From NCBI GenBank assembly GCA_034509735.1, contig JACGWO010000010.1, forward strand, positions 14,645,193-14,709,192: a DNA stretch of 64,000 bases. The letters run 5' to 3'. Positions 56,501 to 64,000 of this stretch are shown in pieces. The notes under the pieces are model-generated. The model did not search any database. It saw nothing but the letters and a program-made list of their open reading frames with translations, and was not told the DNA's origin. The translations under genes were made by a program, and so were the position numbers. Within the stretch, counting starts at the first letter, position 1; every line of letters begins with the position of its first letter. This stretch comes from Sesamum alatum. Lineage: Eukaryota; Streptophyta; Magnoliopsida; Lamiales; Pedaliaceae.

Positions 56501-57114
56501 CTAGCCGTTGAAATATGGTTGTTTAAATATAGCCGTTAGAGACATAATCTGTTGGAACGGGTTTTGTAACACCATTTACTTCAGGAAACCAACCGTTGTA
56601 ATTGTAACGGCCGTTGGAACGATTCTTGTTACTTACTTCTTTTAACAGTTTTTGTGCGCGACACTCTGAACGGCTTTGCTATTTTCCAGGATGCCGTTAC
56701 AATTGTAATAGGTCGTTATAAAAATCATACCAAATTTGTAGCGGTTCACCATTTTGTACCAGTCGTTGTAACGACCATACAAGCAAGGAAATTTGGTACA
56801 GCTTCTGCATGTAGTGTTTGGGACGGCCCTTTTTCACACGACACCTGGCCGTTACAATTTGAAACAACACATCCAAAAGATGTTACAAATTGTAATGGTT
56901 ATATATTTGTAATGACTCTACACATAGCGTAATTTTGTAACGACCTTTCCAGTGGTTTTATCAGCTGTCGAATTATTAAATTCATTCAACCAAAACTGTG
57001 ACGTCAACAATCGGTTTCCATTCCAAAATTGTTGCAATGCCCATGTGTATTGGAATGGCCTCTAGGCCGTTACCAAATAAACTGTTATAAATCCCGCGGT
57101 TTTTTGTAGTGATA

Positions 57115-57390
57115 TGTTTTTGAATTGAATCTAAAATTATTTCTTTTGAGAAATAAAATTTAAAAAATATATTTTAACAAATATTACTTTTTTATATTTA
57201 TCTAGCTGCCAAGACATTTACATACGCATAATAAATCTGAAATATTTCTCATGAATTTGTGCTAAAGTTTTGTAATTTCCATGAATTAATTCAAAGGATA
57301 ATAATAGCAATAGTGACAATAACTGAAATTAATATATATTTTCAATGATATTGTATGGGTTGAATTGAATTTACCTCCCTGTCACTACAG
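57115..57390. other. Spacer between CACTA element 3 and the SCAMP pseudogene
   Basis: AT-rich, ending in a plausible intron 3' end (GTCACTACAG) directly before the first recognisable SCAMP exon. The missing upstream exons are not on the far side of element 3. Confidence 0.5.
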
Positions 57391-59224
57391 GAAGTGTTCC
57401 CCCTGTTACAAACTCAAGGCTTCAACCCCTTCCTCCAGAGCCTGCTGATTTCTATAAGCCTACAGGACCAGTTGACATTCCTCTTTATAGTGCAGTATGT
57501 GCAATTCCTTTGAATTCATTCACCTGGAATCCCATATTGGTTTTCTTTCTTTATCGAAATGCCTTTCTTTGGATTCTTATGAAAGATTATTTCAAATTTA
57601 GGATTTAAAAACTGAAAGAGAGGGAGTTGCAGGCTTAGGAAGCTGAATTGAAAAGGAGGGAGCAGGTACTTGTCAATGGCTACTCATGACCTGCTAAGCA
57701 TGAATTTATTTGCACTCTCGCGTGTAAATCCATCCTGTAATTTTTCCATTTAGTCAATATCTTCGCTCTTTGATTCTGGTAAAAAAGATCTGTACGTTGT
57801 TGTTGAACTAAGTTTTTGGGAATAACATATTAAACTGAAAAATTGGGGAGAACCTTCTTGTCTAAGTTTGTGAATTTCTTTTATACTATTTTTTACACTC
57901 AGCATATGAGAAATTATAATTCTTTAGAAAAATCCCTGGCAGTATTTAAATGTGTAATTTTGCAATTAATGAATGTGCATAGGCATATATAGCTGCACTA
58001 TATTCACTATGCGGAATATGGTTTCTAACATGTACGGATGCTTTGCAGGAAGTAAGGCGGAAAGAAGAAGCTGCTGCATGAGGTGCTTTATCTTAGTGGA
58101 TCTTTTATTACCTCCACACTCTATACCAAGAAACAAAGCATATCTTTCCTTATATGCCTTCTAATATAATGAGTTTCATGTCTCTTTGCAGCTGGTATTG
58201 TTCCGGAGGAGAAAAACTGGCCTCGGTTTTTCCCGATTATTCATCACGATATTGCGAATGAAGTACCAATTCACCTGCAGAAGCTACAATATGTTGCATT
58301 CAAGACATTGTTGGGTACTATGTACAAGTTTGATAGTAGTATATCATTGAAGCTATGCGGTCTTTCTTGTTACTTAATGCAATTTTCCTATTTTAATCCT
58401 GTATATATGCTTAATCCTTACTACAACCTTTATGTATATTTGTCTATATAGAGTGGAAAATGATGATATTTGAAAGTTACTAGCATTTTGTCTATTTAGT
58501 GGCATTATTTGAGGATTACGGACCTTGCAGCTATGCCTCCTAAGGTTTTTTGATATGGAAACTTGGGTGTTGGTTGTGCATAAAACTTTAACTTTGCTTT
58601 TTATGTTCTTTCTCTGTACATGAAGGAAATACTTATATTTTGGTTGCTAAGAAATTCAATCTGAAGAATTTATTGATAGACAATACCTTTTTAATTGAGT
58701 GTCTAGTGATTCTTCCCTTGCTTTCGAATGTTTGGCACGACAATTTTGCTATTTCTTTAATAGTGTTTACACATATGCTGGTTGGTTGTGAGATTGCACA
58801 TTCTGGTTTCACTGTTGTGATTCAATAGAGATTATCATGTTTTATGTGCAGTTTACCTATGTATAAACCTTCAGGGGGAAAAAAAGGTTTACCTATACAT
58901 TTAATTGTAAGTTATCGGATGATTTATCTACTGTTTGTGATCAGGACTCGTTATTGCTTTTCTATGGAATGTTATCGCTGTAACTACTGCATGGATTAAA
59001 AATGGAGGTTGGTATCCAATAATTGTTGTTGATTTTATTTTTCTCTTACAAGTTTTCTGAACCAACTTTCCTGACTTTAAGATTTGTCTGTTATTGAATT
59101 AACTTGTTAAAGGTACTCAGAATGGGTCAACAGTTCTTGATCTAAATAGAGCTGACTTGGCATCCTTATGTCTTACAGGAATCAAAGTGTCCTGAATTTT
59201 GGATGGTTTTTCCTATGTTATTTG
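57391..59224 (+). pseudogene. Secretory carrier membrane protein (SCAMP) pseudogene with introns
   Basis: SCAMPs are four-pass membrane proteins of the trans-Golgi network and plasma membrane recycling. Exons with GT-AG boundaries: 57391-57494 (SVPPVTNSRLQPLPPEPADF), 57602-57665 (DLKTERE and a coiled-coil part), 58049-58082 (EVRRKEEAAA), 58192-58314 ([20 protein letters not shown] and [17 protein letters not shown]), 58945-59007 (LVIAFLWNVIAVTTAWIKNG, first membrane segment), 59179-59224 (VLNFGWFFLCYL). Missing are the NPF-repeat N-terminus, the exon normally carrying VPGAYVLWYRPLYRA, and a convincing C-terminus. Damage: an extra base and TAG in exon 2, TGA for an arginine in exon 3. Introns are retained, so it arose by DNA duplication, not retroposition. 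Further weak matches at about 59475-59560 are uncertain. Confidence 0.8.
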
Positions 59225-60290
59225 GTAAGTCTTGTAACTTTTCATGGATCCACCTTAACAAACAATGATATGAGCGGTCCTGATCCTTCTCAAGAACTTC
59301 TTCCAAGAATTCAAATTTAATGGGCAGTAGTATTCAAAGAATTATATTTTATGACGTTTTGGTTTTTTTTTTTTTTTTTTTGTTTGTATGTATTGCGTCG
59401 AAACAGATGCATTTCCATATACTTGCTTTTGAACTTTTTCTTTATGATTTGTCTTGTATTATTCATTTGATGCAGACCCATATGGGTCATCTTCTTTTTT
59501 GTATTGTACAATATCTTTTTCTTCAATTCATACATGAAAGTGAACGTCCGGAGGCTATTTTCTCCCCATCCCTCTTTTTTCTTTTATTGGCATTTTTAGA
59601 AGAGGAATGTGTAGGTCATTACCCCAACCTGTGTTGTTTCAAGATTACTTTTTCTTAGTCTTGTTTTATGTGATCACATGGAGCTGTTTAACTTTATCTT
59701 TTTATGTTTTAAAAAATATATTTTGCTACTGATAATTTTAGTCTTTTGGGAATGTATTGTTTTAATAGATGAAATGTCAAGTTATCAATTTTGACCCTTT
59801 TTTGATTTAACTCACTAAGTTTTTGCCCTCTTGATGTCTTGATAGGTTCTAAGGAAGACTGGAGCTTGAAATTTATGATTCTTTGAGCTGAAAAGGTTCT
59901 GGAAGAACTCTTCTGCAACTTTGAATATTTATTGATCGTAAAGCAAATTAAAGAACAGAGGGAGAAACCATAAATAGTGATATTCTAGGATTTAAGTATA
60001 GTGCAAGCTCTTGGACAATGTAGTGTTTCAAGCATTTCTATGCTTGTATTTGGTATAGTACTTATGAACATGAAGAGTTGCATTTCTTCTTAGTAGAAAA
60101 TGATAGTATTTCCACACTTCCACTTAAGTATATTAAATGGTTTACTTTCGATATGGTTTTCTGCGAATGGCTGATGCTTATTACATTTGTTATTAGTCAT
60201 GGCACCCTGTTTTGTCCAAATATTTGGTTTCATTTGTTCCAACTTATTTAAAAAATATTAGGGATTGAATCGAAATGGAGTTTTGTCTTC
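59225..60290. other. Downstream flank of the SCAMP pseudogene
   Basis: Intron- or UTR-like T-rich DNA with a run of T at 59363-59380. A frame at 59475-59560 (THMGHLLFCIVQYLFLQFIH) might be a decayed membrane segment of the SCAMP C-terminal half, but the match is too weak to call. Confidence 0.4.
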
Positions 60291-60606
60291 AACTACAAAA
60301 TTAGAGATGGATTCAGAGATGTATTACCTTTGAGATTTTTGCAATTTTAGAGACGGAATTATAGACGGGTTAACGACGGATTTATAGACGATTTTGTCTA
60401 AGATTGTTTGGTAATTGAGACAGTTTTAAGACGGATTATATTCGTCTAATCGTCTTAAAGTCCAGAAGACGGATTCAGCAATCAACCATTGGACTTTCAG
60501 CAACAGGTTTTTGACGAAATTTTTCCGTCGTTGATACTATTAGCGACAGAAATATACACTTCAGAGACGGAAAAATCCATCTCTGGAATCCTGTTTTCTT
60601 GTAGTG
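60291..60606. mobile_element. Probable small CACTA-like element
   Basis: The right end TTTTCTTGTAGTG is CACTA-like. The presumed left end AACTACAAAATTAGAGATGG has lost the first base of CACTAC. The arms share inverted AGAGATGGATT and AATCCATCTCTGG phrases, with AGACGG motifs inside. No target duplication is visible. Confidence 0.5.
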
Positions 60607-60879
60607 TGTGATATTGCAAATGAGTAAATTACCCCCTATGAAAAAAATAGCAATATACCTCCTTGTGTTCTTTAAAATGGAGCAATTTACCCCCTATGAA
60701 AAAAATAGCAATATACCTCCTTGTGTTCTTTAGGGGGGTAAATTGCTCCATTTTAAAAAACACGGGGAGGTAAATTGATTCATTTTAAAAAACATAGGGA
60801 GATAAATTTTTATTTTATTTTTCATAGGGGGGTATTTTGCATATTTGTAATATCACAGAGGGTTGCTTGCATTTTCCCC
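60607..60879. repeat. Foldback element, AATTTACCCCC family, copy 3
   Basis: Starts TGTGATATTGCAAATGAGTA immediately after the GTAGTG terminus of the preceding element and ends TGTAATATCACAGAGG plus a short tail. Within it, a 49-bp stretch ending CTCCTTGTGTTCTTTA is tandemly duplicated (about 60630-60730). The extreme left end seen in copy 1 is missing. Confidence 0.75.
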
Positions 60880-62535
60880 GATTGTATATTATATATGTTT
60901 ATAATGAGATCAATTAATAGTTTGTTTATAAAATGCTTTTATATTATTAAATAATTAATAAGTATAATAGTTTTGAATTGTTATGATCATATCTTAAGAA
61001 TTTCATAATCATTCTGATATGTTTTTTGGCAAAGATCTTTTATATAGTTTAGTTTAGAATAAAAATGTTATCTAGCTAGACAAACTTCTTATAAAGATGA
61101 CATACCCCCCATAATTACTTAATGTTTTATATTTACTCATTATTTTTTAAATTTTAATATTCAAATATTTAAAGTTATGTATGAATAGTGTAATACATAT
61201 ATCTATACATCTTTGCTAATCATGTTATTACTAAACTAATCCTTGATATAATTAAAGTAATTCAAAAAGTTACATGTGCTACCATTAAGTTAAATAAATG
61301 TTTTGACACTTCAAATTTTATAAATCTTAATATTAACAATCATGGGATTCTGTGACTTAAAATTATTAGTTTTGATAAAAAAAAAATAAAGAATATTTTT
61401 TAATCATTTTAATTTATAGCATAAAAGGGTATTTTTAAATTTATTTTATAATATAAAGTTAGAATTTTAAATTTATTAAACGAGATCGAGCTTGATCAGC
61501 TCAATTTTTATTTTCGACCTCAAGCTCCAACCTGAATATTTTTTCAAGCCTGACCCCTAATTATTACACACTTATATAGGACATTAGGAGTCGTTGGTCA
61601 ATACAAGAAAAGATGACACTCTTTTCATACTATGTAAAGCATAGGAACTCTCAAGGACTGTTCTCATGTATAACCTCTCCATCACTTTCAACAAATTAAA
61701 ACACAAAAAACTTAGCTATCAATCCCTCTCTTTTGGCAGTGTAATTTGCCCTTTCATAACTGCAAGGAGTGCCCCTTCATTGCACTCATCCTAGATTGAT
61801 ACTGACTAGCCAATGGTTAATGTTTCCAACTAAGACTTTGTTTCTAAATTCTTGCCGCCAAGCCCACTTTGTTCAGATCTGAATTAATTACACTTATACA
61901 ACATATTTAATGTACTTGTTACGTGATTAACGTACAATTTAAAAAGAGTGACCAAATTACATAACAAGTTTATTAAATTTGCTGTGTGATTAGTTTGATT
62001 TTGACCAAACCTGATTTGAGTAAAAACTTTTTGTTTGGTTAGTTGATTTTAGGGCTAATTATACTTTACACCCTGAAATATGATTTGTGTCAGAAATTTT
62101 CGTTTCGACTTTAGAACGTACTAAGAAGATTCTTCCTGTCTGATATTGGTGAATTTGAGTTATTACTAGGTATTTTCAACAGTAGTAATTTATAACACAC
62201 TCTATGTGTGTGCATATCTTCTTTAAATTATTTAAAAGAAAATATTTTATTCTAGTTTTATGGATAAAGAAGTAATGTTTCCCTAAATTTTTATAATGCT
62301 TGTTTTTGGAAGTTCTCATGGAATTTTAGGTTCTCTTGTGAAAACAAAGGTGAGTTTGGGATGAAAGAAAACTTCTTGTGAGAAAGAGGCGTGTAGGGAA
62401 TGTTTTTAATAAATAAAGTGTTGCAAGAAGTTAACAGAAACACTACTGAGTTTAACCTATACCCACGGGTTTAGGCCTGTCAATGGCGGGTATTACTCTA
62501 TTCGAACTCAAACTTAATAAATACCCTTAGTTATT
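60880..62535. other. AT-rich intergenic DNA without genes
   Basis: No open frame of note and no complete repeat recognised. A short CGAGCTTGATCAGCTC stretch near 61485 resembles the GAGCTCGAGCTC phrases at 35975-36020. Confidence 0.5.
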
Positions 62536-62819
62536 CACTACAAGAAAATTGTTCAATAACAACGAAAAAAATACTAGCATCGAGTTAATTATCAAGTAAA
62601 ATTCTCGTTGCTAATTTACTTTATATGATATGATAAATTTTCTAGCTAATACATTTAGCAATGAAATTTACTTACTAACGAATTTAGCAACGAATTATTT
62701 AATATATATATATATATTAAATAGTGTAAATTAACAACAAAAAATTTGCTTGCTAATTAGCTCGACGCTGATTTTAGCATCAAATTTTTTCGTAGCTATT
62801 ATGCTATTTTCTTGTAGTG
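62536..62819. mobile_element. Mini-CACTA element (284 bp, ATT target duplication)
   Basis: Ends CACTACAAGAAAATTGTTC and GCTATTTTCTTGTAGTG, flanked by ATT (62533-62535 and 62820-62822). Inside are inverted TAGCAACGAA and TTCGTTGCTA-like motifs around an AT run at 62701-62717. No coding capacity. Confidence 0.85.
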
Positions 62820-62957
62820 ATTATTTATAGATCATACACTGATCTTATTCATACAATACCCGTTGGGTCTTACCCATGGTATACTCACAATAACTTGGTC
62901 CAATTTGGGTCTTACCTATGTTAAAATGAAAGAAACATTATACATATTTTTCTTTTA

Positions 62958-63455
62958 GGGTTAATTACACTTAGACCCCCTCTGAAAATGCATAATTACA
63001 CTTTCCCCCAAAGAAGTTTTGAAATTACACTTACACCCCCTCTGAAAATTCTCTGTTTACACCGGACCTCCATTCGTTACAGTTTTGACGGAAAATGTTC
63101 ATTTCAACAAAAATAATTACATAAATTTTCAATTTTACCTTTTGTTTAACATTCTCGTGTAATAATTTTGTACTTATAAGGAAAAAATATAATAATATTG
63201 GCCTCACTCTATATGTATATATTACACTTATCCTCTTATAAGTATAAAAATATACAAGAAAATGTTAAATAATGGGAAAAATTGAAAAATTTTGTAATTA
63301 TTTTTGTTGGCGTGAACATTTTTCGTCCAAACTTTAACGGATGGGGGTCAAGTGTAAACAGAGAATTTTTGGAGGGGGTGTAAGTGTAATTTCAAAACTT
63401 CTTTGGGATAAAGTGTAATTATGCATTTTCAGAGGGGGTATAAGTGTAATTAACC
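62958..63455. repeat. Foldback element, ACACCCCCTCTG family, complete copy
   Basis: 498-bp quasi-palindrome. Left GGGTTAATTACACTTAGACC pairs with right-end AGTGTAATTAACC, GAAATTACACTTACACCCCC pairs with GGGGGTGTAAGTGTAATTTC, and TTTTGACGGAAAATG pairs with CATTTTTCGTCCAAA. It is noncoding. Confidence 0.85.
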
Positions 63456-64000
63456 ATTTTCTTTTATAATGATATCACCAGAATATATTACTAAACTAAC
63501 GTAATAAAAATATTTCATGAACTTGCAATCGATAACATATATTAAAAGCTATTCAATTTTTTAACATGTGTAAATTAAACATCTTTGAAATATAAATAAC
63601 GATATTGACTTTGCTCAAATACTACACCATTATTAATCAATTACACAATCTACATAGATTCGAGATATGAACAGAAATTGAAGAATGGTAGGAAAAAAAT
63701 AAATATGAAAATCGTATTTTAACTTTGAAATAATATTCTTTATCAACATGAAATTGCGTTCAACTTTAATTTAATGAGTTTTTTACAATTCAATTCAAAC
63801 AAATCTTATCAGTTTCATATGTTAGTCGAGCTTAACTAATTTTAGATAACAAGTAAATCGAGTCGATTGATATATAAAAAATTTATAAATTCGATGAATT
63901 TGTAAAGTTTACCCGTTGAATAACCATACTCACAGATAATTTGGGTTCTAGGCCCTACTCATATTCAGAATTTTATTTCAATAGATATAGGTTCGAGTTT
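63456..64000. other. AT-rich intergenic DNA to the end of the window
   Basis: No gene seen. The end (CCCGTTGAATAACCATACTC) resembles phrases near 62460 and 62860, so another dispersed repeat may surround the mini-CACTA and continue past the window. Confidence 0.4.

Larger units (their letters stand above)
50913..57111 (-). mobile_element. CACTA transposon, element 3, complete but inactive (separate subfamily)
   Basis: 6.2-kb element with ends CACTATAAAAAAATTAATTT and (right) GGTTTTTTGTAGTG, flanked by a 3-bp ATA target duplication (50910-50912 and 57112-57114). Subterminal motifs are TTGTAACGG, CCGTTACAA and variants (50950-51570 and 56470-57100), distinct from GGAACGGT of elements 1 and 2 but sharing the AACGG core. 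It carries a broken transposase (53280-56198) and a truncated second gene (51740-52600), both on the minus strand. Confidence 0.9.

Noticed and set aside
59320..59658. 112-codon frame downstream of the SCAMP exons
   Set aside because: It runs through a poly-T tract and hydrophobic low-complexity sequence. A possible SCAMP membrane segment inside it is too weak to call.
1..64000. tRNA, rRNA, bacterial operons or promoter and ribosome-site features
   Set aside because: No cloverleaf, rRNA block or prokaryotic gene organisation was seen. Gene structure and repeats are those of a plant nuclear genome.

Overview
The window is plant nuclear DNA, most likely from a eudicot. The reasons are spliceosomal GT-AG introns, CACTA (En/Spm) transposons carrying plant TNP2-type transposases, Ty3-gypsy, Ty1-copia and LINE retrotransposons, and a broken copy of a plant-type secretory carrier membrane protein (SCAMP) gene. 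It is AT-rich and transposon-dense. I found no intact host gene, no rRNA or tRNA gene and no CRISPR array. Nearly every recognisable coding stretch is mobile-element protein, and almost all of it is broken by stops or frameshifts.

Layout, left to right. A Ty1-copia integrase scrap lies at 470-1008. A complete but dead CACTA element (element 1, 1967-12060, ATT target duplication) reads on the minus strand. A gypsy LTR element that has lost most of pol (12578-18509) is nested inside an older foldback repeat. A hAT-like element (18997-19773, 8-bp target duplication) and several foldback repeats follow. CACTA element 2 (about 22214-30039) is of the same family as element 1 but on the plus strand, and it is truncated at its 5' end. 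A second pol-less LTR element (30748-34493, GCACC target duplication) carries a minisatellite of about 20 units where pol should be. A cluster of foldback repeats leads to a Mutator-like, Pack-MULE-style element (37553-39216, 10-bp target duplication) whose cargo includes about 0.6 kb that resembles plant mitochondrial DNA. A second hAT-like element is at 40008-40529. A near-complete L1-type LINE (40903-47568) is on the minus strand. After more foldback repeats comes CACTA element 3 (50913-57111, ATA target duplication), a different subfamily on the minus strand. The intron-containing SCAMP pseudogene is at 57391-59224. The last 5 kb hold small CACTA-like and foldback elements.

How the parts relate. 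The three large CACTA elements share one plan. A multi-exon transposase gene with Transposase-associated, Transposase_21 and DUF4218 regions (plus DUF4216 in elements 1 and 2) is followed by a second gene of the Ptta/En/Spm plant-transposase type. The ends are filled with short inverted motifs (GGAACGGT in elements 1 and 2, TTGTAACGG in element 3). The same motifs lie just upstream of TATA-like boxes inside the elements, which suggests the protein that binds the ends may also control the promoters. None of the transposases is intact, so any current movement would need a helper elsewhere. The clearest candidates for something unusual are the mitochondrial-like cargo in the Pack-MULE-type element, the motif-next-to-promoter arrangement repeated in two CACTA subfamilies, and the gypsy element with a minisatellite in place of pol.
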